A DNA stretch of 20,421 bases. It comes from B18-G4 sp003648575 (lineage in GTDB: Bacteria; Bacteroidota; Bacteroidia; Bacteroidales; B18-G4). The notes below the pieces were generated by a model, which saw nothing but the letters and a program-made list of their open reading frames with translations, made no database searches and was not told where the DNA came from. This document shows, in pieces, positions 6,812-14,645 of the stretch. The position numbers and the translations under genes are program-made. The stretch lies in the NCBI GenBank assembly GCA_029942245.1, contig JAOZTN010000050.1:1-20421 (forward strand), read 5' to 3'. Numbering within the stretch: position 1 is the first letter of the stretch; each line of letters begins with the position of its first letter.

Positions 6812-8086
6812 TCAATTCTTTTTCAATCTGAGGAAATAGAAAGCCACGATCATGCATACAAGGCAAAAGGCGAGCAATAAAGCCACCTGCGGAAGGATCC
6901 CGATGATCCCACCACCTCTCAGGAATATGGTATAAAACCCTTCTAGTCCCCAGTTCAACGGTGAAAAGGTGCTGATGGTTTGCATGATGGAGGGCATGAC
7001 AAAAACAGGTACCCAGATGCCACCCAGGGCAGCCATAATGATGACCGAAACAGAACCAAATGCAGCAGCCTGTTCCGGCGTATTGAAAATCGAACCCAGG
7101 GCAAGCCCAAATGCTGTTGCTGCCAGTCCGGTGGCTATTATCATAACGATCAATGCAAAAATATGGTCCCCGATTTCGAGCAATGGAAGGCCAAACAGAG
7201 GCAGAATGAGGATGCCCACCAGAAGCATCAGCAGGAACTGTATCATGCTGATGAACAGGTAAACAATGATCTTCGAAAAAATGGTGACCAGGTATGAGCC
7301 GGGCATAAGCCTGATGCGTAACATGCTTCCGTTGTTCCTTTCCTTGATGATATTTGCAGTAAGGGGGATCAGGATAAAGAACATGGCAAATACCGCCCAT
7401 GCCGGAACATTATGTTGTACCGAGTTGGGGATAACTTCGGTCCGGCTGTTCACAGCATTGTGTTCTTCAAGCTGTATGATCCCGCTCGGATCATAGTCGA
7501 GGCTGTTATCGGTATCGAGCAGCTCAGAAACCTTTTGCGAGAAAAGCTTAAATACCATTTGCGATTCTATGCCATAGGTTAGCTTCGAGAGGGCCATACG
7601 AACTGTTTCCCTGAAGGAATGCTTGATCACGGGGTCGAAGTACAGGATCACAAGTGAAGGCTCTGTTTCGACCATCACTACCGGATATTCTTCATCCTCG
7701 AAGGCCTTTTCGACCAGGTACATGGCTTTTTTCCTGAGGTTTTGGCTTACACCAGCCGGGACAATAATCCCGATCTGGAATGTTCCATCACCGACCAGCC
7801 TGATCAGGCTTTCCCTGTCAAGGGGTTTGTTGTCATATTCCTTTTCCAGAATGATCATATCAGAATGGTTCAAACCTTCTTCAATGGCCAGGCCAACCGA
7901 ATCCATGTCTTCATTGATAAAGGCAACCTGCAATTGTGTTTCATCCATTTTGCGGAAGGTGCTGTCCTGTATCATGGCCATTACAAAAACAAGGACCATG
8001 GGCATGAGAAAAATGATCAATAATCCACCCAGATCCCTGGTCAGGACAATGATCTCTTTCATGATGGATGTAAACAGTTTCCGCAT
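6812..8086 (-). CDS. ABC-2 type transporter permease
   Basis: A 424-residue inner-membrane permease of the ABC-2 (YhgE/DrrB-like export) family. One transmembrane helix lies near residues 20-42 (LLIIFLMPMVLVFVMAM). A large extracytoplasmic domain covers about 45-225, and about five hydrophobic segments follow from about residue 230 to the end, including FILIPLTANII and the last helix near 395-418. The gene begins one base after the stop of the ATPase gene, so the two make one exporter, probably as a homodimer of each. Its place between biosynthetic genes suggests it exports or flips the pigment or a lipid intermediate across the inner membrane. The substrate is inferred from context only. Confidence 0.9.
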   Translation of the reverse strand: MRKLFTSIMKEIIVLTRDLGGLLIIFLMPMVLVFVMAMIQDSTFRKMDETQLQVAFINEDMDSVGLAIEEGLNHSDMIILEKEYDNKPLDRESLIRLVGDGTFQIGIIVPAGVSQNLRKKAMYLVEKAFEDEEYPVVMVETEPSLVILYFDPVIKHSFRETVRMALSKLTYGIESQMVFKLFSQKVSELLDTDNSLDYDPSGIIQLEEHNAVNSRTEVIPNSVQHNVPAWAVFAMFFILIPLTANIIKERNNGSMLRIRLMPGSYLVTIFSKIIVYLFISMIQFLLMLLVGILILPLFGLPLLEIGDHIFALIVMIIATGLAATAFGLALGSIFNTPEQAAAFGSVSVIIMAALGGIWVPVFVMPSIMQTISTFSPLNWGLEGFYTIFLRGGGIIGILPQVALLLAFCLVCMIVAFYFLRLKKN

Positions 8087-8087
8087 A

Positions 8088-8837
8088 TCAATCCCTGAGT
8101 TTACGTCCTGTCAGATGCAGGAATACGCTTTCCAGACTTGTATATTCTTCTTTACTCTTTATGATCTCTCTGGTATTGCCATGAATAATAAGCTTACCAT
8201 CATCGATGATGGCAATGGTATCGCAAAGGTCTTCGGCTTCTTCGAGGTAGTGGGAGGTATAAATGATGGTTGTCCCTTGCTTATTGATCTCTTCCAGGAA
8301 CTCCAGGATCATCTTTCTCGATTGTACATCCACCCCCGTGGTGGGTTCGTCAAGGATGAGAATATCCGGCCTGTGAAGGATGCCTGCCACCAGGTTAACC
8401 CTTCTTTTCATGCCGCCCGAATACCTTCGGATTTGTTTGCGGCCATTGCCGGCCAGTCCAACCATTTCCAGGCATTCCTCTATCCTGTTGTGCAACTCCT
8501 TACCTTTCAATCCGTACATTTCGGCAATGAACCTGAGATTTTCCCGGGCACTGAGTGTGTCGTAAAGGGCAATATCCTGGGGAACAAGGCCAATTTGCTG
8601 CCTGATCTTTTTATATTTCTTTTCCAGCTGCATGCCATTGATAAAAACCTTTCCACTGTCGTAGTTCAGCAAACCTGTCAGTATGCTGATCGTAGTTGTC
8701 TTGCCGGCCCCATTGGGTCCCAGCAAACCATACTTCACTCCACGTGGAATATCCAGGGTGATATCATCCACGGCGGGCACCAAGCTACCACGGTAGGTTT
8801 TGGAAATGTTTTCGATCTTTATGGCGATATCAGTCAT
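8088..8837 (-). CDS. ABC transporter ATP-binding protein
   Basis: A 249-residue ATPase with all the motifs: Walker A GPNGAGKTT (residues 40-48), Q-loop VPQD (85-88), signature YSGGM (139-143), Walker B ILILDEP (159-165) and the H-loop His195 in YTSHYLEEAE. It resembles the CcmA/DrrA-like group that powers ABC-2 drug and lipid exporters. Its ATG overlaps the stop of the BtrH-like gene by one base, and the permease follows at once. It is therefore in one operon with the acyltransferase-like protein and the permease, which supports a joint role in releasing and exporting the product. Confidence 0.95.
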   Translation of the reverse strand: MTDIAIKIENISKTYRGSLVPAVDDITLDIPRGVKYGLLGPNGAGKTTTISILTGLLNYDSGKVFINGMQLEKKYKKIRQQIGLVPQDIALYDTLSARENLRFIAEMYGLKGKELHNRIEECLEMVGLAGNGRKQIRRYSGGMKRRVNLVAGILHRPDILILDEPTTGVDVQSRKMILEFLEEINKQGTTIIYTSHYLEEAEDLCDTIAIIDDGKLIIHGNTREIIKSKEEYTSLESVFLHLTGRKLRD

Positions 8838-9856
8838 CAGCTGGCTTTGATCTTGCTAAGTTTCCTGTATACTTTTTCTTCCCTGTCGGCAATCTCAAGC
8901 AATATTTCCGCTGCCGCGAAATAGGATTCGTCTTTGCCGCTACGGCCTTTGAAAATTCTCCCTGCGATAAGGGAAAACTCACGCCACCGATCGCCGATGG
9001 ATGTCATTTCTTCGGAGCATTCATTCAGCCAGTCCTGCTTTAATTCTTTTGCAGCTTCCTGTAAAAATGCAGCATAAATAAAACGGAAACCTGCACCGCC
9101 TGTCCCAATCTCCTCCAGCATGCGAACTACCTGACCGATATATCGCGAAGCTTTTTTTTCACCCAGCTTCTGGGGCCATTTTTTCATTTTTCGGGCCATA
9201 TATCGAATCCCCTTAACACCAAAGAGTGGTACGGGAATGGTAAGCATCTGGCTGCTATTTTTTATGATCGACTTAATGATGGCATCTCCCAGGTCGTAAT
9301 CCTGAGGGACATCCTTCATATAGTACATCCTTCCCTTCGGAGGGTAGGTTCCTTTGGCATAACGTACGTGCTTCAGCTCTTCAAAACTCAGGTTCACGGG
9401 CGTTTCCATAATGGGGTCGCTGATGATATATTCATCAGCTTTTTTACCGTAAACGACCAGGTTATGGGCGTTGAAATGAAAACGATAAGCCTCAGGAAAA
9501 TAGCTCAGATGAAATACCCCCACCAGGCAACCGACAGGAATGCCTTTTTCGATAGTAGCATCAAGCGTATCCATGGCTTTTTGAGGATCTTTCGGAAATT
9601 TGTGTCGCTGGATCTTTATGCTCAGCTTTTTACATACCCTGCTAAAGATAAAACCCGGATATGGCCTGAAAGAAACCACCGGCAAGCCATTTAGCTTGTA
9701 AAAAGGGATGTATGAAAAAAACAGCCCGGAACCCAATCCGAATACCATGGGCTCGCTGAGCTTGATGCCATGGAACTTCAGAAGGTTAGAGGTCACCCCG
9801 TTCTCACAATGTGCGGACTGGTGATGATCAAATGCTATGCTGATATCTTTACTCAT
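8837..9856 (-). CDS. BtrH N-terminal-like Cys protein, possible acyltransferase
   Basis: A 339-residue protein with a BtrH N-terminal/DUF4872-type domain, a papain- and C39-like fold. A probable catalytic set is visible: Cys17 in AHCENG, His131 in FNAHNLVVYG and Asp147 in IISDPIME. BtrH of butirosin synthesis transfers an acyl group from an ACP to an aminoglycoside, so members can work as ACP-dependent acyltransferases. Here it could transfer the polyene chain from an ACP to the resorcinol or another lipid, or act as a peptidase-like processing factor. The C-terminal 130 residues are charged and helical. The start overlaps the stop of the HTH gene (ATGA) and the stop overlaps the ATPase start. 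Family recognition is good; the reaction is inferred. Confidence 0.75.
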   Translation of the reverse strand: MSKDISIAFDHHQSAHCENGVTSNLLKFHGIKLSEPMVFGLGSGLFFSYIPFYKLNGLPVVSFRPYPGFIFSRVCKKLSIKIQRHKFPKDPQKAMDTLDATIEKGIPVGCLVGVFHLSYFPEAYRFHFNAHNLVVYGKKADEYIISDPIMETPVNLSFEELKHVRYAKGTYPPKGRMYYMKDVPQDYDLGDAIIKSIIKNSSQMLTIPVPLFGVKGIRYMARKMKKWPQKLGEKKASRYIGQVVRMLEEIGTGGAGFRFIYAAFLQEAAKELKQDWLNECSEEMTSIGDRWREFSLIAGRIFKGRSGKDESYFAAAEILLEIADREEKVYRKLSKIKAS

Positions 9857-10269
9857 TCTGATCCTTCTAATGCTTTAGTGTCTGTTAATTCTTCAATGGT
9901 GACGTTAAACACGTCAGCGTATGCCTGCAGGGTGTTTTGAGGCAGTTCCACAAAAATAGCGGGTTTCAGATGTTTTCTGATTTTTCTTCTCGGGATCCCG
10001 GTATATTGTGAAAGCAGTTTTATAGTCATGATGTTCTTTTCCATATACCAGGCCAGCATGCTTCGTTTGCCTTCCAGTACGTCCTGTCGGGCAGCATCTA
10101 CGTTTTCATTTACCTCTTCCCAGGCCTGTTTCAAGGCAGCATTTTTAGGTGCCCATCCTGTGCTTGGTACCGTCACATAGTTTCCGTCTTCATCAACGGC
10201 ATAACAGGGCTCCCGGAACTTATCCTGGAGCAGGCCTTCATTATCCTGAGGAACGTCTTTCTTTTTCAA
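9853..10269 (-). CDS. Small HTH-domain protein (Xre-like), TTG start
   Basis: A 138-residue protein. Residues about 79-130 form a helix-turn-helix of Xre/Cro type (NIMTIKLLSQYTGIPRRKIRK, then LQAYADVFNVTIEEL). The N-terminal half (REPCYAVDEDGNY, WAPKNAALKQAWEE) is not a known DNA-binding domain but looks like a conserved extension. The frame opens with TTG at 10267-10269; an in-frame TAA (the hotdog gene's stop, 10285-10287) blocks any earlier start, and the first in-frame ATG would remove the whole N-terminal half, so TTG is preferred. It could be the cluster's own transcription regulator, though its position in the middle of an operon is unusual for one. Orthologues appear in flavobacterial flexirubin loci as I recall them. 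Confidence 0.78.
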   Translation of the reverse strand: MKKKDVPQDNEGLLQDKFREPCYAVDEDGNYVTVPSTGWAPKNAALKQAWEEVNENVDAARQDVLEGKRSMLAWYMEKNIMTIKLLSQYTGIPRRKIRKHLKPAIFVELPQNTLQAYADVFNVTIEELTDTKALEGSE

Positions 10270-10284
10270 TGCTGAAGGTTTTTC

Positions 10285-10719
10285 TTATTCCTGTATAAAT
10301 ATTTTTAATTCTGCTTCTGCCAGCAATTCTCCATCAGACCTGACACTGGCCTGTATCACTGTTGCGCTGAAAACTTCGGCCTGTACCAATATCTCTGTCT
10401 CCAGACGGGTGTTCACTTCCGGCAAGCGAAACAATTTAAAATTTTTTACCGATCCGATTACCCCGATGGGTGGCTTGAAGTTTGCATCATTACTGCTTTT
10501 CTGCATACCTGCCCATCCTGTTCGCAGTGCCGCCGACTGGGCCATATTTTCAATGATCCCGGACTCGGAAAACAAGCCATCATTCACGAAAATATTTCCG
10601 GCCTCAATGCTAAAGCCCGTCAGGGTCCTTGCTCCTTCATGCTCAATCAGGCTGTCAACCATAAGCATAGGCGGCTCCTGGGGAATCAGTTTTCTTACAC
10701 TTGTTTTCTTTGCTAACAT
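10285..10719 (-). CDS. Hotdog-fold 3-hydroxyacyl-ACP dehydratase (FabZ/ApeP-like)
   Basis: A 144-residue single hotdog-domain protein. LIPQEPPMLMVDSL (residues 11-24) is the standard FabZ-like opening. The central helix carries ENMAQSAAL, with Glu57 in the position of the FabZ acidic catalytic residue. The classic FabZ His (in a GHFP-like motif) is not visible; the segment here is NIFVNDGLFSES. The same NIFV-x-DG pattern is, as far as I recall, common in the aryl polyene dehydratases, so the family probably uses a variant active site. The role would be water loss from 3-hydroxyacyl-ACP to give the trans double bonds of the polyene. It follows the DarB gene by 66 bases, and a TAnnTTTG motif precedes it. 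Confidence 0.85.
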   Translation of the reverse strand: MLAKKTSVRKLIPQEPPMLMVDSLIEHEGARTLTGFSIEAGNIFVNDGLFSESGIIENMAQSAALRTGWAGMQKSSNDANFKPPIGVIGSVKNFKLFRLPEVNTRLETEILVQAEVFSATVIQASVRSDGELLAEAELKIFIQE

Positions 10720-10739
10720 AGGCTTTTCGGCACCAATGG

Positions 10740-10747
10740 CAAAGATA
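10740..10747 (-). promoter_or_regulatory. Bacteroidota -7 element (TATCTTTG) before the dehydratase gene
   Basis: The minus strand reads TATCTTTG, a full match to TAnnTTTG, about 20 bases before the dehydratase ATG. No good TTTG -33 box is seen 18-20 bases upstream, so this is a weak or partial call. The sequence is the same 8-mer as the element before DarB. Confidence 0.35.
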
Positions 10748-10785
10748 CGAAGTTGTTTTGATGAATATGGAATATGAATGTTGGA

Positions 10786-11943
10786 TTATCCGTGCACAAC
10801 GGTAAGCAATGCATATACATATGAGAAGCGGGCACTTTCCGGTACCATGCAAAGAATGGTATCACCTTCCTTCAGCTTTTTTGAATGGAACAGCTCCTCC
10901 AGCATGAAATATATGGATGCTGCACCCACATTTCCAAGCTTGCTGAGGTTGGTAAACCATTTTTCCTGTGGTATTGGTATATTGGCTCTGATCAATTCCT
11001 CCTCAATCCGGCTACGGAAATATTCTGATGACAGATGAGGCAGAAACCAGTTGATATCATTGACATTGAGATCTCTTCTTTTAATAATGTCGAGGAAGAA
11101 ATCATTGCCTGTCGGCACGATATTCTTCCCAAGGAGGTCAACGTCCTGTCGCAGGGACAGAAGTGTTTTTTCCACAATGTCTTCAGCCGGAAAATCTCTA
11201 TATCCTTTTAAGCCTCCTCCTTTTATTTTCTCCCCTCCTGCGTACATACAGGTTTCGAGCTGATGCGCGTATGATGCGCTTTCTATCCATTCAATACGCA
11301 GCGAAGGTCCTTCCTTGTTTGGTTCCGGGCTCAACAATGCAGCTCCCGCGCCATCAGATAGCATCCAGCGAAGAAAGGCTTTTTCAAAGGCTACGATAGG
11401 CTCTTTTTCAATTTTATTCCGCTTATCCGGCCCTTTCTTAAAATTATTGGCAGTCATCCAGATGGATAACTTCTCTGAACCGGCACAAACTGCACGCTTG
11501 CGCTCACCAGCCAGTATTGAAAGGTATGCGTATCGCATGGAATGCATGCCTGACGCACAGGATCCTGCAGGTGAAAGTATCTCAACAGGCTTGCTCATTA
11601 AATCGCCATGCACCATGGAGGTGTGGGATGGAAGCAATTGGTCAGGAGAAGTAGTTCCGCATGATAGAAGGTCGATATCGTTGGCACTGAAATTGTCGTC
11701 GAAGAGGCCTTTGATGGCCTCAACAGTCAGTTCAGTATTACTGTGGGTTGAATTCCCATCAGTGTCGAGAGCATAATAGCGTGTTTTGATCTGGTTATTC
11801 TTCAGGATGATGGGTTTTGTCCTTGAAGGTGTTCCCTCCACCATGCCGAGGTATTTCTCCATTTCATCATTACTTACCGGTTCATTGGGTAAGAACTTTG
11901 ATAAACGGTTTATATAGACTGCACCTGGCTTTTCTTGCATCAT
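10786..11943 (-). CDS. darB: DarB-like ketosynthase III (dialkylresorcinol synthesis)
   Basis: A 385-residue FabH-like condensing enzyme. The catalytic Cys129 lies in AGSCASGMHSM, His303 in FLPHLSSEYF and Asn338 in KLGNVGAAS, giving the Cys-His-Asn triad of KAS III enzymes. It is longer than housekeeping FabH (about 320). The Bode laboratory showed that DarB-type ketosynthases join two fatty-acid-derived units head to head into cyclohexanediones on the way to dialkylresorcinols. DarA is encoded nearby (12633-13565), separated only by the DUF1684 gene, which strengthens the call. The start is a double ATG (11938-11943). A promoter-like motif lies in the 75-base spacer upstream, so it may begin its own transcription unit. 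Other FabH-like enzymes are possible, but the context argues for DarB. Confidence 0.85.
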   Translation of the reverse strand: MMQEKPGAVYINRLSKFLPNEPVSNDEMEKYLGMVEGTPSRTKPIILKNNQIKTRYYALDTDGNSTHSNTELTVEAIKGLFDDNFSANDIDLLSCGTTSPDQLLPSHTSMVHGDLMSKPVEILSPAGSCASGMHSMRYAYLSILAGERKRAVCAGSEKLSIWMTANNFKKGPDKRNKIEKEPIVAFEKAFLRWMLSDGAGAALLSPEPNKEGPSLRIEWIESASYAHQLETCMYAGGEKIKGGGLKGYRDFPAEDIVEKTLLSLRQDVDLLGKNIVPTGNDFFLDIIKRRDLNVNDINWFLPHLSSEYFRSRIEEELIRANIPIPQEKWFTNLSKLGNVGAASIYFMLEELFHSKKLKEGDTILCMVPESARFSYVYALLTVVHG

Positions 11944-11969
11944 GGTTCCAACTAATCAATCTTGCGGGG

Positions 11970-11999
11970 CAAAGATAAATTGTTTTCGTTTACTGCAAC
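11970..11999 (-). promoter_or_regulatory. Candidate Bacteroidota promoter upstream of darB
   Basis: On the minus strand a -7 element TATCTTTG (plus 11970-11977) follows GTTG (plus 11996-11999) at 18 bases, close to the TTTG-N19-TAnnTTTG consensus. The predicted start of transcription would be about 20 bases before the darB ATG. The spacer is the widest inside the cluster after the one before TAL. Confidence 0.5.
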
Positions 12000-12018
12000 A
12001 TGAAACAGCAATGGTTCT

Positions 12019-12636
12019 TTAATGGTCCTCATATGCCTTAACACCTGCCGGAATATGAATGTTCAGGTGGTTGACTTCAGGAGGCACAGGGCAGGAATAC
12101 CGATAGTTATATGCACAATATGGATTATAGGCTTTGTTGAAGTCTATGACAATCTCTTCACCTTCCGGTATCTTCAGGTCGATGAAGCGGCCGCCACCAT
12201 ATGATCCTTCCCCGCATGTAAGATCTTTAAAGGGAAGGAAAAGGTGTTCTTTAAATTCCTCCATTTGTTTGGCTCTATCACTCTGGTAAACCTCCAGTAC
12301 GAAGTCTTCTCCCCTGAGGGAAAAGTGGGCTTCACCGTATTTAACGTAGATGGGCCTGCGTTCAGTGGTGGTTTCCATTCCGAAAGCTTCCTGGTCGGGG
12401 TTCAGAATAAAACGTGCAGTCACTTTATACTCAGAGCTGGCAGGATAAAAATCCAGGCCTGCAAAATGTGCCAGGCCTTCAGGGGTCAGCGGGCTGTGGG
12501 CCGAATCTGCAAATTCCGTATTGATCTCTGTACGGTGCATGGCGATGCTTTCAATGTAGAGTTCATCGACGGGTTCTGCACAGGAGCACATGATAGCAGC
12601 AATGGATAATATCAGCAGTGCGTATCTTGTTTTCAT
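12019..12636 (-). CDS. DUF1684 family lipoprotein
   Basis: A 205-residue secreted lipoprotein. The signal peptide ends in MCSC, so Cys19 (or Cys17) would carry the lipid. The mature part is a DUF1684 domain, recognised by FLPFKDLTCGEGSYGGGRFIDL, the IDFNKAYNPYCAYN core and the YSCPVPPEVNHL tail (residues about 132-195). The biochemical role of DUF1684 is unknown. The conserved Asn-Pro-Tyr-Cys-Ala-Tyr and Tyr-Ser-Cys-Pro-x-Pro-Pro motifs suggest a structured site, possibly with a disulfide between the two Cys. Its ATG overlaps the darA stop (ATGA), so it is co-translated with DarA, yet nothing else ties it directly to pigment synthesis. Confidence 0.9.
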   Translation of the reverse strand: MKTRYALLILSIAAIMCSCAEPVDELYIESIAMHRTEINTEFADSAHSPLTPEGLAHFAGLDFYPASSEYKVTARFILNPDQEAFGMETTTERRPIYVKYGEAHFSLRGEDFVLEVYQSDRAKQMEEFKEHLFLPFKDLTCGEGSYGGGRFIDLKIPEGEEIVIDFNKAYNPYCAYNYRYSCPVPPEVNHLNIHIPAGVKAYEDH

Positions 12637-13565
12637 CTGGTCTCTATTTCATTGTGTGAGTAATAATACACGGCTTTCCTTGTTTTGCGGTAGCCCAGTT
12701 TATGGATAATCCACACCACCACCCCGCCAATAGGGGAAACGAGATAGATTACGGTGAAAAGGTAGGCCCCGAACATTTTAAGGCGCCCCACCCTGGCGGG
12801 ATCATCGAACCCACCCTTTTTCAGGACAAATTTCGCCCATGGCCTGAACATGGCATAACCCCTCTTTTCTACGGTCATCAAAACCGGCTTGATCTTGATG
12901 GCGCCTTCGCCGAGCAGCTTATCCTGGAGATCATCGAAATCATCAGTGCGCAATGTGTCCCTGATGATCAGGCCAAATTTCTCGCTGGCCTTAATATCCT
13001 CTACCGGTATTCCTGCGGGTGGGAATATCTTTCTATATAATCCTTTCCCATACTTTTCTCCTTTCATCATCCAATGAACGATGGTAACTACGCTTACGAG
13101 GTTATGATGTGTATCAGATAATACGATATTGCCAATAAGTTTTCCTCCCATATCCAGTATCCTTTTCTTCACCCTTTCGTGAGCCATGATCCACATGTTT
13201 CGGCTGCCTATGAGTGTGATCACCGGTTTTCCTTTCAATATGCCGGCTGCTGCTTCGGTCTGTAAAAAGGAAGTAAAAGGGATAGAAGCGGAAAGGTACC
13301 AGGGTTGATACGCCAGGATAATCAGGTCAAAATCATCGCGGGGATCGAAAGAAAAAGGCTTCAGGGTGCATGGGGTCTCCTGAACGGATTCCGGAAAAAC
13401 CTGGTAGAACGACATGCCTTTCCATGGGAAGGGAAAGGCGGGATCGGGCTTTAGCTCTTCGTAAAAAAGCTCATAATCATCCCTTAAAGGTGTGCAAACC
13501 GAGTCGATGAATTCCCTGAGCTGGCCACTCTGGGTATAGTAAACGATTAGCGCTTTCTTTTTCAT
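12633..13565 (-). CDS. darA: DarA-like dialkylresorcinol condensing protein
   Basis: A 310-residue protein. The N-terminus KALIVYYTQSGQLREFIDSV (residues 4-23) looks like a flavodoxin phosphate-binding loop, and YQPWYLSASIPFTSFL and GSRNMWIMAHE fit a flavodoxin/NADPH-quinone-reductase-like fold, so a flavin could bind. Near residues 266-290 there is a hydrophobic segment (FGAYLFTVIYLVSPIGGVVV) that may associate with the membrane. Proteins of this size and pattern are annotated DarA in flavobacterial flexirubin loci. DarA acts with DarB in dialkylresorcinol formation; the exact step (cyclisation or oxidation to the aromatic ring) is one I cannot fix from sequence. Both ends overlap the neighbouring genes by ATGA. 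Confidence 0.82.
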   Translation of the reverse strand: MKKKALIVYYTQSGQLREFIDSVCTPLRDDYELFYEELKPDPAFPFPWKGMSFYQVFPESVQETPCTLKPFSFDPRDDFDLIILAYQPWYLSASIPFTSFLQTEAAAGILKGKPVITLIGSRNMWIMAHERVKKRILDMGGKLIGNIVLSDTHHNLVSVVTIVHWMMKGEKYGKGLYRKIFPPAGIPVEDIKASEKFGLIIRDTLRTDDFDDLQDKLLGEGAIKIKPVLMTVEKRGYAMFRPWAKFVLKKGGFDDPARVGRLKMFGAYLFTVIYLVSPIGGVVVWIIHKLGYRKTRKAVYYYSHNEIETR

Positions 13566-14629
13566 TTCTTACACCTTAAAATGGTATGACTGACTCCAAT
13601 GTCTTCGATCATTTCAACGACCTTTAGGCCGGCTTGCTCTACCATGCGAACCATATCTTCAGAATGGTACATACGGCTGTTCCCATTCGCTACGCAGGTA
13701 AAATACAGTGAAGTGGCATGCAGGCTATAGGTGGATGCATCGAAGCGCTGCTTATCCCAGAGGGTTTCCATAATAAACAGCTCAGCATTTTCATCCATGG
13801 CATCGCGTGCATTGCTGACCAGGTTCACGACCTCTTCCTCGGCAAAGCAATCAAGGAACTGGCTCATCCAGATCACATCATATCCTTTGGGATAAGGGAT
13901 TGAAAAATCAAGGAGGTTGATGGGGAAGCCATCAATACGTCCTTCGAAACCTCGTTCGCGGATATTCCTTTCTGCGTCTTTTAACTGTCCGGGGAGATCC
14001 AGTATGCTTATCTGAATATCGGGGTTATATTCAGCACATTTTATGGCAAATTTACCTGTGTTGCCACCCACGTCCATAATTTTTTGTGGCTTGTTTTTAA
14101 AGATGATCGGCATGACCTGTGGAAATGAGGTATCGGAATAGTAGTGGTCGAAGTCGAACCAGCTTTTCCTGAAGTCTTCAGGCATTTCCGAGAGGGCTTC
14201 ATATACTGTTGGCCAGGGGCCGAATTCCCTGTTCAGGCCTGATGGTTTGCCTTCCTTTACCGATTCCTGTAAATGAAAGAATGCTTTATAGTTCACATCG
14301 TGTGTGAAATCCATATTTGCCCTTGTAAGTTGGTCGACACAGACAAAATAGCCTGTTTTTGTCAGGAAGTACATATCGTCCTTTACCATGACCATTTCCT
14401 GGCTTAAACCAGCCTCCAAAAGCACCAGGGCGCCATATTCTGAGATGCCGGCATGCCTGGCGATCTCATTGACGGTACAGCCGTCTTTATTTTTTCTGAG
14501 GTAAGATAAGATCCTGAGGTCTCTCAGGGCTTTAGCTGCCTGAAACATGATGGGGGCAAAAGCGATTTTCTGGGCATCGCTCTTGGCATCCAGGGCAGAT
14601 TTCTTATCGTCACCGTAATTTCTTGCCAT
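13562..14629 (-). CDS. SAM-dependent methyltransferase (plant-OMT-like fold), likely ring methylation
   Basis: A 355-residue class I methyltransferase with the two-part layout of acetylserotonin/caffeate OMT-like enzymes. A winged-helix dimerisation domain covers about residues 30-95 (LRILSYLRKN, VNEIARHAGISEYGALVLLE) and the Rossmann domain follows. The SAM loop is DVGGNTGKFA (186-195), Asp211 ends the second strand (ISILDLPG), and IWMSQFLDCFAEEEV corresponds to the motif that normally reads LH-D-W in O-methyltransferases. Here the catalytic His is absent. Aryl polyenes and flexirubins carry a ring methyl group, so C-methylation of the 4-hydroxyphenyl ring is a reasonable inference. The stop overlaps the darA start. 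Confidence 0.85.
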   Translation of the reverse strand: MARNYGDDKKSALDAKSDAQKIAFAPIMFQAAKALRDLRILSYLRKNKDGCTVNEIARHAGISEYGALVLLEAGLSQEMVMVKDDMYFLTKTGYFVCVDQLTRANMDFTHDVNYKAFFHLQESVKEGKPSGLNREFGPWPTVYEALSEMPEDFRKSWFDFDHYYSDTSFPQVMPIIFKNKPQKIMDVGGNTGKFAIKCAEYNPDIQISILDLPGQLKDAERNIRERGFEGRIDGFPINLLDFSIPYPKGYDVIWMSQFLDCFAEEEVVNLVSNARDAMDENAELFIMETLWDKQRFDASTYSLHATSLYFTCVANGNSRMYHSEDMVRMVEQAGLKVVEMIEDIGVSHTILRCKK

Positions 14630-14645
14630 GATTGTTTTTTATAAA

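Noticed and set aside
6786..7400. Second minus-strand frame of 204 codons inside the permease gene
   Set aside because: Out-of-frame shadow of the permease, rich in His, Trp and Cys, with no domain.
7623..8924. Long plus-strand open frame of 433 codons
   Set aside because: It is antisense to the ABC permease and ATPase, whose Walker, signature and H-loop motifs are intact on the minus strand. Its translation is rich in Ser/Thr/Ile without any recognisable domain.
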